DNA of 64,000 nucleotides from an uncultured Paenibacillaceae bacterium (GCA_913056365.1 CAJXLT010000011.1:43470-107469); one strand, 5' to 3'. Positions 42,799 through 52,609 are shown, counted from the stretch's first letter. The notes: generated from the letters alone by a model not told the origin. Program-made: numbers and translations.

Positions 42799-43355
42799 CG
42801 AATGTGCGAATTATCCAGACGACGCAGGAACTGTCCGGTCGCTGGACTATTCCGATTCTGTTGACATTGCAACAGGCGGGGGGGAGGTTTACACCGCTTG
42901 GACGTCAGCTAGAGATTTCACCTTCTCGATTAAGCAGCAATTTGAAGAAGCTTGAAGAACAGGGCATCATTAAGCATCTGTCTCCTTATGACCGCCGTCA
43001 TCCGTTGCTGCCGGAATATCAGCTTACAGAGAAGGGGTTGTTCTTGCGAGAAGCGGCCCAAGCTATCCAAGCAGCTGAGTCGGGGCTAGATCGCGGATTT
43101 CTCGCCGAGAAGTCGTGGAATTGGCCGGTAATGCTGGCGCTGCATTATCAATGCCACCGTTTCCAAGCGATACGCAAGCTGCTGCAATCCGCTACTCCGC
43201 GAATCTTAACAATGCGCATTACCGAATTATGCGAGCAGGAGATCGTGCAGAAGCTGCTCACCACAGAGCCAAGACCTGGGTTCAACTATTGGCTGCAGCC
43301 TGACGCTGAACCGTCCGTACAGAAGCTGGAGAAGGACTTGTATTCATTAATATAA
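42795..43355 (+). CDS. HxlR-like winged-helix regulator with C-terminal extension
   Basis: A 186-residue regulator: ELSGRWTIPILLTLQQAGGR, FTPLGRQLEISPSRLSSNLK and the wing SPYDRRHPLLPEYQLTEKG match HxlR/MarR-type winged helices. About 80 additional residues follow (WPVMLALHYQCHRFQAIRKL), which I cannot assign. Coupled to the VOC gene, which it probably controls. Confidence 0.8.
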   Translation: MTNVRIIQTTQELSGRWTIPILLTLQQAGGRFTPLGRQLEISPSRLSSNLKKLEEQGIIKHLSPYDRRHPLLPEYQLTEKGLFLREAAQAIQAAESGLDRGFLAEKSWNWPVMLALHYQCHRFQAIRKLLQSATPRILTMRITELCEQEIVQKLLTTEPRPGFNYWLQPDAEPSVQKLEKDLYSLI

Positions 43356-43373
43356 TTGGCGATAGTAGAGTTG

Positions 43374-43427
43374 AACAGTGAGCTGATTCAAAGGTCGTAA
43401 GACAGACCTGGCGGCTCGCTGTTTCTA
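43374..43427 (+). terminator. Terminator after the VOC-HxlR operon
   Basis: AACAGTGAGC / GCTCGCTGTT (one T-G pair) encloses a second small hairpin AGGTC/GACCT and is followed by TCTATATT. Confidence 0.65.
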
Positions 43428-43536
43428 TATTCTTAGACATGAATTTTGCCAACAGAATGAATACTGTGGTAAACTAATAGATATGGGAATACACGTTCGG
43501 ATCAGTGCGTTTAATGTGCGAATGGGGGAGTGCAAG

Positions 43537-44331
43537 ATGGAACACGGAAATACAGAGATGGATCATGTTCTTGCATACATACAGCAGCATCTGTATGAGC
43601 CGTTGACGCTGGAAGATTTGGCGAGGCAAGCTGCTTACAGCCCCTATCACTTCACCCGATTGTTCAAGAAGATAATAGGCGTGCCTCCTCAGTACTATGT
43701 GTCTGCCATGCGGCTGCAGAAGTCGAAAGAACTGCTGTTGCAAACAGGTTTGAGTGTGCGGGACATATCCTTGGAAGTAGGACAGCAGAGCTTGGGTACC
43801 TTCACCACAAGGTTTACAGAACGAGTTGGCGTGACACCTGCACAATTTCGCAACTCTCCGTTGTTGACGGACAATCATAAGAATTCACTTCGCCAATTGA
43901 ATAACTGGAGCGATAGGGCGACGATTGTCCAACGTTCAGTTGACTCATATTCGACATTGGAAGGGAGGGTGTTCGCCGATCAGCCGTTTGATGGGGTGGT
44001 CTTTATCGGATTGTTCGCCAAGCCGATTCCAGAAGGTATACCATTATACGGCACACTGCTCCCTAAACTGGGGTATTTTCGATTTACCGATGTGAAACCG
44101 GGTATTTATTATATATTAGCCACCTCGATGGCATGGGATATGCAGGCGATCGATGTATTGCTGCCACATCATACTTTGCGTACGCGGTCGAAGTCACCCG
44201 TCATCGTAGGAGGAAGGGAACCGGTGCCGTTCCAGCAAGTCCAACTATATCCGCCGAGAATAGATGATACACCAATCTTGATTTCGCTGCCAGTTCTGAT
44301 GAAGAGCTTCCTTCATCGTGTATCCACCTAG
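43537..44331 (+). CDS. AraC-family regulator with effector-type C-terminal domain
   Basis: A 264-residue regulator with the DNA-binding domain at the N-terminus (about 5-105: LTLEDLARQAAYSPYHFTRL and VRDISLEVGQQSLGTFTTRF). The C-terminal 150 residues (YSTLEGRVFADQPFDGVVFI, GYFRFTDVKPGIYYILATSM) form a possible sensing domain. GGGGGAG precedes ATG 43537; the frame extends to 43483 without a ribosome site. No obvious partner enzyme beyond the next gene. Confidence 0.82.
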   Translation: MEHGNTEMDHVLAYIQQHLYEPLTLEDLARQAAYSPYHFTRLFKKIIGVPPQYYVSAMRLQKSKELLLQTGLSVRDISLEVGQQSLGTFTTRFTERVGVTPAQFRNSPLLTDNHKNSLRQLNNWSDRATIVQRSVDSYSTLEGRVFADQPFDGVVFIGLFAKPIPEGIPLYGTLLPKLGYFRFTDVKPGIYYILATSMAWDMQAIDVLLPHHTLRTRSKSPVIVGGREPVPFQQVQLYPPRIDDTPILISLPVLMKSFLHRVST

Positions 44332-44419
44332 CAACAAGCAGGAAATTCTATTATTATTCTGCTATACTGGCACCAGACACTAGTAGTTTCAAACAAATAA
44401 ATGAAAAAAGGAGAATATA

Positions 44420-46591
44420 ATGACGAATACATTTACTGACAAGCAACCAAGTTATACATGGCTCATCGTACTCCTTACATTGGTCATTGTTTTCAGTATC
44501 GCCTCTCCTGCAATTCAAGCAGAGGAGGGACAGCAGACGGCTGAACAGTCCTCGGAAGGAATGGAAGGGCATCATCATGACTCTGTTGAGGGAACCGCTG
44601 AGCCTGTCGAATTGACTGAAGAGACTATTACTAAGTTTTTAGATGATTTCTTCGCAGCAGAATCGACGCAGCCTTACTATGTCGGTGCATCTGTTGCTGT
44701 AGTGAAAGATGGCGAGTTGCTTGTGCAGAAGGGATACGGTGAAGCTGATCCGAATGAAAAGAAGCCGGTGAAGCCTGAGCAGACTGTATTCCGTATTGCT
44801 TCCGTATCCAAAACCTTCACTGCGGCGGCAGCATTGCAGTTAGTGGATGAAGGGAAGCTGGACTTGCATGAGGAGTTCACAGCTTACTTGGATGACTTCA
44901 CGTATGAGAATCCATTCGATTCGCCTGTGACGATTGCGCACTTACTGAACCATACGACAGGATTTGAAGTACGTGACCCAATACCAAGTGACATTCATAC
45001 GGACCTAGACAGGTACGTTTCTATAGAAGATTTCGTGCGCGAACATATGCCCCCTGTTGTTCGCGAGCCTGGCGAGTCGTACATGTATGATAATTTCGCT
45101 TCGTTGCTGCTCGGCTATGTCGTGCAAGAAGCAAGCGGTATGCCCTTCGAGACTTACATGGACGAGCATATGTTCAAGCCCTTGGGTATGACGAATAGCG
45201 GTTATTTGCTGGGGGAAGAGCTTGCCGCTCACTTGGCTGTCGGTCATGATCAATTAGGTAATCCGATCGATACTTACACGGTAACGCCTACCGTCATGCC
45301 GCACGGCGGCATGATGACAACAGCGGCGGACGTGAGTAAATTTATGATCGCCTTGCAGAACGACGGCATGGCGGATAGCGGCCGCATCTTGTCAGAGGAA
45401 TCGGTCATGCTCATGGAGCAATACCAGTCTGCTATTCATCCGCTGTTGCCGGATACGACGTATGGATTTGAAGCGCCGTTCCAGCTCCCCGGTGCCGGAA
45501 GCAATCCGGCGATCGTAACGAAGGCAGGCGATCTGAACGGGTATAGCTCTTACTTGTTCATGATACCGGAGCAGAATGTTAGTGTATTCCTTACCTATAA
45601 TCAGATGGGTCTGCTGCGAAACTTGTTGTATTCGCAATTTATATCAACATTCTATCCTGAATACGCCGCTCCCGCACCGCTTGATCAGAGCTTCGAGCCG
45701 ATGAGTGAAGGCGAACTGGATAAGTTCAGCGGATTGTACGCGGACTTGCGTCTGGATGTGTTCGTCTATACCGTACAGGTACAAGGTGATGGTCGCTTAA
45801 TGATCTCGGATGCACTCGTAGGTCCGCGCGAACTCAGACAGGTGAATGACACGCTGTTCGTCGATTCCCTGACGAATCAGCTCACTGCCTTCCAGCTTGA
45901 TGAGAACGGGGAAGCGGCTTATATGAAAGAGCCGTATATTAACCCGTTCGGCTATGCGGCCAAGGGAGAAGAACCTGCCGGATTCGCTGATGTGGATGCA
46001 TCAAGTCCGTATGCAACTTATATTCATTCTCTGCAATCCTTGGGCTACTATGAGAACAGCGGGGAGCTGGACTTCGATCCTGAGCAACCGCTCACCCGTG
46101 CAGTCTATGTGCAGAATATGCTGGAAATCAGCAATATCAAGGGAAGCGAGAATACGTCCTACGCTTTCACCGACATTGCCGACCATCCTGCAGCGGCATA
46201 TATTCAGGCAGCCTATGAATTAGGACTTGTCGTAGGAGACGGACAGGGAGGCTTCGAGCCGGACCGTATCATCACCCGACAAGAGGCCGCTGTACTAATT
46301 TGGAATTCGATGAAGCAGCAGTATCCGCAAGTATTATTCGAGAATGTGCAGCTTGCAGCAGGCAGTAGTGAATGGGCAGAACCTGCCATTCAGATGATTG
46401 CAGCGCTTGGCTTGTACGGCCCTGATGTGCAAGTTAATTCAGAAGGTATATTGGATTATCGAGGGAAGGATGCCTTAACACGTCAGGAAGAAGCGGTTAT
46501 TCACTATAAGCTGCTTACGCAACCGACTGACCAGATCGTAGCCCAAATGCAAGCAGCTCAGGCCAGTGAATCGGTGGAAGCTGCCGAGTAA
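44420..46591 (+). CDS. Secreted serine hydrolase with SLH domains (second paralogue)
   Basis: A 723-residue protein with the same architecture as the one at 8913. Signal peptide (about 1-35, ends PAIQA), acidic linker, beta-lactamase-type hydrolase (about 60-420) with SxxK in IASVSKTFTAAAALQ and YxN-type YMYDNFAS, a beta-domain, and C-terminal SLH-like repeats (FADVDASSPYATYIHSLQSL; FTDIADHPAAAYIQAAYELG; a degenerate third). Probably a wall-anchored D,D-peptidase or esterase. AAAAAGGAG precedes ATG 44420. Confidence 0.9.
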   Translation: MTNTFTDKQPSYTWLIVLLTLVIVFSIASPAIQAEEGQQTAEQSSEGMEGHHHDSVEGTAEPVELTEETITKFLDDFFAAESTQPYYVGASVAVVKDGELLVQKGYGEADPNEKKPVKPEQTVFRIASVSKTFTAAAALQLVDEGKLDLHEEFTAYLDDFTYENPFDSPVTIAHLLNHTTGFEVRDPIPSDIHTDLDRYVSIEDFVREHMPPVVREPGESYMYDNFASLLLGYVVQEASGMPFETYMDEHMFKPLGMTNSGYLLGEELAAHLAVGHDQLGNPIDTYTVTPTVMPHGGMMTTAADVSKFMIALQNDGMADSGRILSEESVMLMEQYQSAIHPLLPDTTYGFEAPFQLPGAGSNPAIVTKAGDLNGYSSYLFMIPEQNVSVFLTYNQMGLLRNLLYSQFISTFYPEYAAPAPLDQSFEPMSEGELDKFSGLYADLRLDVFVYTVQVQGDGRLMISDALVGPRELRQVNDTLFVDSLTNQLTAFQLDENGEAAYMKEPYINPFGYAAKGEEPAGFADVDASSPYATYIHSLQSLGYYENSGELDFDPEQPLTRAVYVQNMLEISNIKGSENTSYAFTDIADHPAAAYIQAAYELGLVVGDGQGGFEPDRIITRQEAAVLIWNSMKQQYPQVLFENVQLAAGSSEWAEPAIQMIAALGLYGPDVQVNSEGILDYRGKDALTRQEEAVIHYKLLTQPTDQIVAQMQAAQASESVEAAE

Positions 46592-46613
46592 GTTCAGTAC
46601 TCTATATCTAATT

Positions 46614-46650
46614 CACGAAGAACCTTGCTCATTGAACAAGGTTCTTCGTG
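46614..46650. terminator. Bidirectional terminator
   Basis: 14-bp perfect stem CACGAAGAACCTTG / CAAGGTTCTTCGTG with a 9-nt loop, between the convergent serine hydrolase and flavodoxin-like genes. Tail is weak in T. Confidence 0.8.
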
Positions 46651-47253
46651 TTAGGCGAGCTTCTCCCCAAGCCGCTTGACGAGATGCAGCCAGCTGCTGC
46701 GTTGCTGCTCGGAAGAGGAGCTTACTGGTGTAAACTCTGTGATGCCGACAGTCTTAATTCCACAGAATCCGAGAATGTTCCGCTTCATGATCATATGATT
46801 GGCACGGTTGTAAATGAGCCGATTGTACCACCTCGGTGTATCCATCGTGACGATCATATGTGCCGTCTTCCCAGTAAGCAGCTTATCCCACATTGAAGAA
46901 TTGTCACGCATTCGGTACGCGAATCCAGACAGCAGAACCCGATCGAAGAAACCTTTGAGGATCGCAGGCATTGCTCCCCACCATACCGGATATACAATGA
47001 CGAGATGGTCTGCCCAGCTTATCCATTCTTGGGCTTGCTTCAAGTCTTCCTCCAGCTCCATGCGTTGACGGTACCCGTATCTTAGAATAGGATCGAAGGT
47101 AAGCTGACTCAAGTCTAGATAACGCACCTGCGCTGTACTGCTGGAAGCCCCCTCGATATAGGCGCGGGATAATGCACCGCTGAAGCTCTCCGGGTCAGAA
47201 TGTCCGGTGATGACTACAATTTTTTTGTCTTTCAATGTTCTCTCCCTTTCCAT
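46651..47253 (-). CDS. NAD(P)H-dependent flavodoxin-fold oxidoreductase
   Basis: A 200-residue quinone-reductase-like protein (KefF/YwqN/NQO type): FMN loop VVITGHSDPESFSGALSRAY, VIVYPVWWGAMPAILKGFFD and the TPRWYNRLIYNRANHMIMK region. ATG 47253 overlaps the ribosome site GGGAGAG; TTG 47235 (then KDKKIVVITG) is the better-spaced start. Divergent from an AraC-type gene (47442), its likely regulator. Confidence 0.88.
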   Translation of the reverse strand: MERERTLKDKKIVVITGHSDPESFSGALSRAYIEGASSSTAQVRYLDLSQLTFDPILRYGYRQRMELEEDLKQAQEWISWADHLVIVYPVWWGAMPAILKGFFDRVLLSGFAYRMRDNSSMWDKLLTGKTAHMIVTMDTPRWYNRLIYNRANHMIMKRNILGFCGIKTVGITEFTPVSSSSEQQRSSWLHLVKRLGEKLA

Positions 47254-47441
47254 GGTTGGTTTAACGCTGCCAACAGCGCAATCGTTGATGACACGTGTTT
47301 TATAGCGTATTATGGAATTGACTATATACCAAGCTTAATGGCGAATGGGTAGCATGAACATGATGAAAGACGCACATTTGTTAGGATAGTACGCATAGGT
47401 TTTATTTCATTCGACACTAGGCAGTGGGGAGGTGCTGGGGT

Positions 47442-48467
47442 ATGCAAAAGTTTCCGGGTTTTTCGATTTCGATGGTTTACCCCATTATGAAGGCGATCAA
47501 GCAGCGGGGATACAATTTCGAGCAATTTTGCCAGCAGGTTGGGTTGGATACGAATAAGCTGCAGAACGCCGAAGCGCGTATTGATGGGGAAGAATTGCTC
47601 CATATCATTTATGAAGCAGCAGCGTATATACAGGATGACCATATCGGGCTGACGATGGGATTGCAGACGGAGATGGCTGATCTTGGCATATTGGGATATG
47701 TGATGATGCATTCGGCAAGCATAGCCGATGCATTAGCCGCGTATCAGCGCTATCACATCATATCTTGCAGCGGATTCAATATCGATTGGAAAGTGGAAGA
47801 TGACATGTGCAGTTTGCGCTTTTTCAATACGTCTTCTACACGCCTTACCCGGCATTGCATGGAAGATATGGTTTGTTCGCTATATCAACTGATTGTGCGC
47901 ATGAGTAACCGATCTATCCCTGTACACGATGTCCTGTTTCAGCATGCATCCCCTGCAGATATGTCGCCTTATGTGAGCGTCTTCGGCACCGTTCCGCAAT
48001 TCTCCGCTGCTCACAATATACTGCGGATCGACAGCGAAGTGTTGCACTATCCAGTCTTGTATGCGGATGCACGCTTGCGCCGCACTTTCGAACCGTTAGC
48101 GGAGACAATTCGAGGAACGCTGCTTCAAGGCAAAGTATTCACGGACAAGGTGAACCAATACTTGATGGATTGCCTGCCAACGGTATTCCCCAGCTTGCAG
48201 GATACTGCACGCTTCTTCGGCTTAAGTGCGCGTTCCCTCCAAGCCAAACTGAAGGATGAACAGACGACCTATCAGGAGCTAGCCGCCCAGGTGCGCAAGG
48301 AGATGGCAGTCAGTTATTTGCGCAGGCAGGAGCACTCAATAGCCGAGATCGCTTATTTACTTCATTTCTCAGAACCGAGCTCGTTCTCCATGGCATTCAA
48401 GCGGTGGACAGGGATAACCCCGGGTCAATATCGCGAGCAGATGCTGCAACAGATCAGGACAGGATAA
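47442..48467 (+). CDS. AraC-family regulator with arabinose-binding-like domain (OruR type)
   Basis: A 341-residue protein: N-terminal Arabinose_bd-type domain (about 15-200; ADLGILGYVMMHSASIADAL) and C-terminal AraC DNA-binding domain (about 240-335; FPSLQDTARFFGLSARSLQA, SIAEIAYLLHFSEPSSFSMA, FKRWTGITPGQYR). Typical length 330-345. ATG 47442 has GGGGAGG upstream. Divergent from the oxidoreductase at 46651. Confidence 0.9.
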   Translation: MQKFPGFSISMVYPIMKAIKQRGYNFEQFCQQVGLDTNKLQNAEARIDGEELLHIIYEAAAYIQDDHIGLTMGLQTEMADLGILGYVMMHSASIADALAAYQRYHIISCSGFNIDWKVEDDMCSLRFFNTSSTRLTRHCMEDMVCSLYQLIVRMSNRSIPVHDVLFQHASPADMSPYVSVFGTVPQFSAAHNILRIDSEVLHYPVLYADARLRRTFEPLAETIRGTLLQGKVFTDKVNQYLMDCLPTVFPSLQDTARFFGLSARSLQAKLKDEQTTYQELAAQVRKEMAVSYLRRQEHSIAEIAYLLHFSEPSSFSMAFKRWTGITPGQYREQMLQQIRTG

Positions 48468-48507
48468 AAATAAGCGAACACATCATTAGCATCTGTTTTA
48501 CTAGTTT

Positions 48508-48528
48508 ACATACATACTGTATGTATGT
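48508..48528. promoter_or_regulatory. TetR-type operator ahead of the VOC-AlkC-TetR operon
   Basis: Perfect 21-nt dyad with arms ACATACATAC and GTATGTATGT around a central T, 38 bases before the VOC start. This is a classical TetR/QacR/AcrR-type operator; the third gene of the operon encodes a TetR protein. Confidence 0.8.
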
Positions 48529-48566
48529 TAAAGTAAGAATAACTTATTTGGAAGGAGTCATGCAAT

Positions 48567-49016
48567 ATGCAAGTATCGAGCTTTTATCCTGTTATTATGA
48601 CGAAGGAAGTTGCAGCGACAGCGGATTTTTACAAGGATCATTTCGGCTTTACCGTAGTGTTCGAAGCGGATTGGTATGTGAGCTTGAAGCTTGCGAACAA
48701 TGATACACCGTTCGAGCTGGCCATTCTGGACGGAACGCATCCGACTGTGCCATTGTCTTCTCAAGGCGAGGTGAGCGGCTTGGTTCTCAATATGGAAGTA
48801 GACGATGTAGATGCACAGTATGATCGTCTTGTACGAACAGCTAAGCTACCAGTGGCACTGGACATACGAGACGAGGAATTTGGCCAGCGCCATTTCATAA
48901 CGTCGGACCCGAACGGTGTACTCATCGATGTCATTCAGATAATTCCTCCGACGGAAGCTTACGGCGAGCAATATACGGAGGAAGTCTGGGACAAGAGCAG
49001 CGGGTCAAGCACATGA
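48567..49016 (+). CDS. VOC-family protein
   Basis: A 149-residue glyoxalase-fold protein: [20 protein letters not shown], then [20 protein letters not shown] and C-terminal [20 protein letters not shown]. Resembles bleomycin-resistance-like VOC proteins. GGAAGGAG is 9 nt before ATG 48567; an upstream ATG at 48559 is out of frame. First gene of an operon; its stop overlaps alkC-like by ATGA. Confidence 0.88.
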   Translation: MQVSSFYPVIMTKEVAATADFYKDHFGFTVVFEADWYVSLKLANNDTPFELAILDGTHPTVPLSSQGEVSGLVLNMEVDDVDAQYDRLVRTAKLPVALDIRDEEFGQRHFITSDPNGVLIDVIQIIPPTEAYGEQYTEEVWDKSSGSST

Positions 49017-49801
49017 GTAAGACTCTCGCATTAAAGCATTACTTCGGCAAGGAATTGGCGGTTCGTCTTACGAGCTTGATCCGTCCGCATTACCCGCCAT
49101 TCCCTGCTGAAGCTTTCGTTGAATGTGTGAGCATGCAGGTTGAACCGCTTGAGCTGAAAGCAAGGGTAGCTATCATTAGCGAAGAGCTCCAGCGAGCACT
49201 TCGTCTTGATTACGGGAGCCAGCTAGATATCTTGCTGCGGATCTTAGGACCGGAGAACGATAAGGAGACAGGGATGTTCACCGAAGGATACTTTCTCATG
49301 CCGGTTGCCCACTTTGTCGAAAGGTACGGGATCCATGATTTCGAACGTTCGATGGATGCGCTATATGAGATTACGAAACGTCATACGGCAGAGTATGCTC
49401 TGCGTCCTTATCTACAGAACTACCCAGAGTTATGCATGAAGCGACTGGAGGAGTGGTCGAAGGACGGCAATCTGCATGTGAGGCGTCTTGTAAGCGAAGG
49501 TACCCGGACACGCTTGCCGTGGGCCAAGCGTATCGATGTGCTAATGGGTGATCCGCTGTGTAATCTCACATTACTGGAACCGTTGCTGAATGATCCATCG
49601 GCCTATGTGCGCAAATCAGTTGCCAATCACCTGAATGATTTGTCGAAGGATCATAAGGAACTGACATTGGCTTGGATGGAGGATAAGCTGCATAGAGATT
49701 GGATACAGGGTCCTCGGATGATCCGGCATGCGGTCAGACATTTGCTGAAAGCAAGAGACGAGGATGCACTCGCATTGGTTGACCGTTTCTTGGTACAATA
49801 A
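49013..49801 (+). CDS. alkC-like: HEAT-like-repeat DNA alkylation repair protein (AlkC/AlkD family)
   Basis: A 262-residue all-helical protein: [24 protein letters not shown] helices, [20 protein letters not shown] and [20 protein letters not shown] are typical of the AlkC branch of HEAT-repeat DNA glycosylases that remove N3/N7-alkylpurines. Coupled to the VOC gene and followed by a TetR regulator 35 bases downstream. Its pairing with a VOC protein suggests a response to an alkylating or DNA-damaging compound. Confidence 0.88.
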   Translation: MSKTLALKHYFGKELAVRLTSLIRPHYPPFPAEAFVECVSMQVEPLELKARVAIISEELQRALRLDYGSQLDILLRILGPENDKETGMFTEGYFLMPVAHFVERYGIHDFERSMDALYEITKRHTAEYALRPYLQNYPELCMKRLEEWSKDGNLHVRRLVSEGTRTRLPWAKRIDVLMGDPLCNLTLLEPLLNDPSAYVRKSVANHLNDLSKDHKELTLAWMEDKLHRDWIQGPRMIRHAVRHLLKARDEDALALVDRFLVQ

Positions 49802-49836
49802 GCATAATCTGTACACAGAACAGGAGAAAGCCGCGC

Positions 49837-50445
49837 ATGAGAAGAAGCAAGGAAGATACGAATGCTACGATTCGCAAGCTGTTGGAAGTGGCGAGAAGTC
49901 ACTTCACCGAACACGGATATGCTAAGGCCTCATTGGAATCGATTGTACAAGAGGCTGCTGTAACGAGGGGAGCACTCTATCATCATTTTCGTAATAAGCA
50001 AATGTTGTTCCGTACTGTTCTGGAAGCCGTTCAGCATGAGGTGGCAGAGCATGTGGAGCAGGAAGCGGCCCAAGGAACAGACGTCTGGGAACAGTTGTAC
50101 TTGGGCTGCCGTGCGTTCGTGATGGCAGCAGTAGCTCCACATAATAAGCGGATATTGCTGATCGACGGTCCGGCTGTTCTTGGCTGGGAAGCATGGCGCG
50201 ATATGGATGAACGGCACTCGATGCGTCTGCTGCGAAGCCAGCTGGATATGATGCAGCAGGTCGGTGCAATCAAGCGCGGCTCGATAAGGGCGATGACTCA
50301 TTTTCTCTCTGGAGGGCTGAATGAAATGACGTTGTGGCATGCGCAGGAATCGGCGTCGAACGAACGGAAGTTGAATCTGGAAGAGACGATGGCAACGATC
50401 GCGATGTTTCTGGAAGGTGTCAAGCAGCAGGAGGGTGAGAAGTGA
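49837..50445 (+). CDS. TetR-family repressor
   Basis: A 202-residue regulator: helix-turn-helix ASLESIVQEAAVTRGALYHHF after the ARSHFTEHGYAK helix, and an all-helical ligand domain (PHNKRILLIDGPAVLGWEAW). Last gene of the VOC-AlkC-TetR operon and the likely ligand of the palindrome at 48508-48528. AGGAG precedes ATG 49837. Confidence 0.92.
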   Translation: MRRSKEDTNATIRKLLEVARSHFTEHGYAKASLESIVQEAAVTRGALYHHFRNKQMLFRTVLEAVQHEVAEHVEQEAAQGTDVWEQLYLGCRAFVMAAVAPHNKRILLIDGPAVLGWEAWRDMDERHSMRLLRSQLDMMQQVGAIKRGSIRAMTHFLSGGLNEMTLWHAQESASNERKLNLEETMATIAMFLEGVKQQEGEK

Positions 50446-50485
50446 TCTTCGTCTTCGAGTGCGCAAAAATTCGGACTGCACATTA

Positions 50486-50520
50486 GAGGGCTGCACCGCA
50501 CATACAGCGGTACAGCCCTC
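50486..50520. terminator. Bidirectional terminator between TetR and ABC permease
   Basis: 14-bp stem GAGGGCTGCACCGC / GCGGTACAGCCCTC with one mismatch and a 7-nt loop, followed by TTGTTA. Lies between convergent genes. Confidence 0.85.
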
Positions 50521-50552
50521 TTGTTAGTAAGCATCATACATGTCGTATTGTA

Positions 50553-51677
50553 TTATCGTGCTGCTGCGATCGACTTCGCTTTGTACAGCCGTGAGCCGAG
50601 CAAGAACGCAGCGGCTCCCCACAGCGCCAAGATGCCGAGACCGCTCCAGAGCGAAGCGGAGCCAAGTCCAGTTGCATATACCATACTTTCGCGCAAATTA
50701 TCTACGAAGTAAGTCAGTGGCAGAACGAGGGCAACAGGCTGCAGCCACTCGGGCATAGTTTCCACTGGGAAAAATATGCCGCTTAGGAACATCATCATGA
50801 AGCTCGCAATGTTGGCCATGCCCATGTAGGCTTCTGTTGTTTTGCTGAAGGATGAGAACAGATAGCCCATTGCATTGAAGGACAGAGCGCCAACAAGGAA
50901 GACGAGGATCAGACTCGGCAAGTACAGATGCAAGGTAGCGCCAAAGCCGAGTACTCCAATCAGGGACAGAATAACAATTTGTACGAGGCCGAACAGCATG
51001 CGCATCGTCATATCGCTCAGTCCGAACAGACTCATCTTGGCCGGGGTCATGCGCAGACGCTTGAGCAAGCCCTTGCGTCGCATTTCGACCATGTCGACCA
51101 TCCCGAACAAGCCCCCCTGGGCGATCGCCAGCGCGATCATACCGGTTAACAGGAAGTCCTTGTATTCCAAATCCTCGTTGCCTGAGGATACCGATTCAAG
51201 CCGCAGCTCATACGTTGGCACGGCCCCGGCAGCGGTCAGATTAGCCTGTTGTACGAGCTTGTCTAGAATACCGACTATCGCTTGCGTGGCAACCCCTTGT
51301 TCGTTCTCCTTGTTCACGATCAATTGAAGGGCACTTGCACTCTCCGCTTCAGGCAGTATGATTGCTGCGGCGATCTCCTTCTCCTTCACCCAGGTATCGG
51401 CTTGTTCTCTTGTAACAGGTTCATCTGACTTGAGTTCAAGAGCAGATATCTGCTGGAGCTGCTGCAGCATCGCTTGAGAAGCAGCATTCGGTTGTTCCTC
51501 GACAATCGCTACCTCCGCTGAGAAGGTGCTGTCCGAGCTCCCGCTGAATATCAGCATGAACAGTACCATCAGGATGACTGGGAAGAAGATACCCCAGAAC
51601 CAGGCTTGCTTCTCCCGCATTGTCATCTTCAGATGTGTCGTTAGCATTTTGGCAAATTGTTGGCGTGTATGGCTCAC
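50553..51677 (-). CDS. ABC-2 type transporter permease
   Basis: A 374-residue exporter permease: one N-terminal TM helix (AWFWGIFFPVILMVLFMLIF), a large extracytoplasmic loop (about 45-170), then five TM helices near the C-terminus. Matches the YhhJ/linearmycin-type ABC2_membrane_3 family. Start GTG 51677 is 8 nt after GGAGG and overlaps the ATPase end closely. Works with the ATPase at 51680. Probably exports a lipophilic antibiotic or lipid; substrate unknown. Confidence 0.88.
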   Translation of the reverse strand: MSHTRQQFAKMLTTHLKMTMREKQAWFWGIFFPVILMVLFMLIFSGSSDSTFSAEVAIVEEQPNAASQAMLQQLQQISALELKSDEPVTREQADTWVKEKEIAAAIILPEAESASALQLIVNKENEQGVATQAIVGILDKLVQQANLTAAGAVPTYELRLESVSSGNEDLEYKDFLLTGMIALAIAQGGLFGMVDMVEMRRKGLLKRLRMTPAKMSLFGLSDMTMRMLFGLVQIVILSLIGVLGFGATLHLYLPSLILVFLVGALSFNAMGYLFSSFSKTTEAYMGMANIASFMMMFLSGIFFPVETMPEWLQPVALVLPLTYFVDNLRESMVYATGLGSASLWSGLGILALWGAAAFLLGSRLYKAKSIAAAR

Positions 51678-51679
51678 GT

Positions 51680-52609
51680 CTAATCCCTCCATTCCTTGCC
51701 AGTGAAGGCAATAAACACGTCTTCCAAACTCATCTCGCGGATCGAAACCTGCTCGACCCGGTAATTTCGCTCCTTCGTAAAGCCGAACAGTGCGAACAGT
51801 GTATCCTCTGGCTGAACCGACCACAGCTGCAACGCTGTCCCTTCGCGTTCTGTGCGCACAACGGACGGTTGTTCTTGTGCGAAGCGTTCTGCATCAGCTG
51901 CCGCTTCCTCTTCGTCAATGAAGGTGAGCCGGATTTCCCGTTCCTTCGTTAGACGCTCGATGAGCGCTGACGGGGTGTCCAAGGTTACAACCTTGCCTTG
52001 ATCGACGATACATACGCGATCGCTCAGCTTCTCGGCTTCTTCCATGTAATGAGTAGTCAGGATCGTCGTCTTGCCAAGCTCCTTCAACCGCAGAATAATA
52101 TCCCATATGTTGCGGCGCGCTTGCGGGTCCAAGCCAGTAGTAGGCTCATCGAGGAATATAATGTCTGGATCGTTAATCATCGCTAGACCGATGGCGAGCC
52201 GCTGCCGTTGTCCGCCAGACAGCGACTTCACATGCTTGTTGCGATGATCTGTCAAGTTGATCATCTCCAGCACTTCTTCGACAGGACGTGCCTGGCTGTA
52301 GAAGCTGGAGAACAGCTCTAGATTCTCCTCTGGCGATAGTAAGTCGAACAAGGCGCTGGATTGCGGCTGAACGCCAATCTTCATCTTGATCGCATTCGCA
52401 TGTTGCTCCCAACTTCTATCCCCGAATGCAATCTTCCCGCCATCAGGGACGGTCAACCCTTCAATCATTTCCAATGTTGTTGTCTTCCCTGCGCCGTTCG
52501 GTCCGATAATGGTGAACACTTCGCCAGCTTCCACTGTGAAGCTAATGTCCTCCACAGCGCGAACAGAGCCGAACGATTTGCGCAAATTTCTCACTTCCAA
52601 TACGGCCAT
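51680..52609 (-). CDS. ABC transporter ATP-binding protein
   Basis: A 309-residue ATPase: Walker A GPNGAGKTT (about 36-44), signature LSGGQRQRLA, Walker B IIFLDEPTTGLD, H-switch TTHYMEE. The C-terminal 90 residues are the extra domain of drug-export ATPases (LnrL/DrrA type). First gene of a two-gene operon with the permease. GAGGGG precedes ATG 52609. Confidence 0.93.
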   Translation of the reverse strand: MAVLEVRNLRKSFGSVRAVEDISFTVEAGEVFTIIGPNGAGKTTTLEMIEGLTVPDGGKIAFGDRSWEQHANAIKMKIGVQPQSSALFDLLSPEENLELFSSFYSQARPVEEVLEMINLTDHRNKHVKSLSGGQRQRLAIGLAMINDPDIIFLDEPTTGLDPQARRNIWDIILRLKELGKTTILTTHYMEEAEKLSDRVCIVDQGKVVTLDTPSALIERLTKEREIRLTFIDEEEAAADAERFAQEQPSVVRTEREGTALQLWSVQPEDTLFALFGFTKERNYRVEQVSIREMSLEDVFIAFTGKEWRD

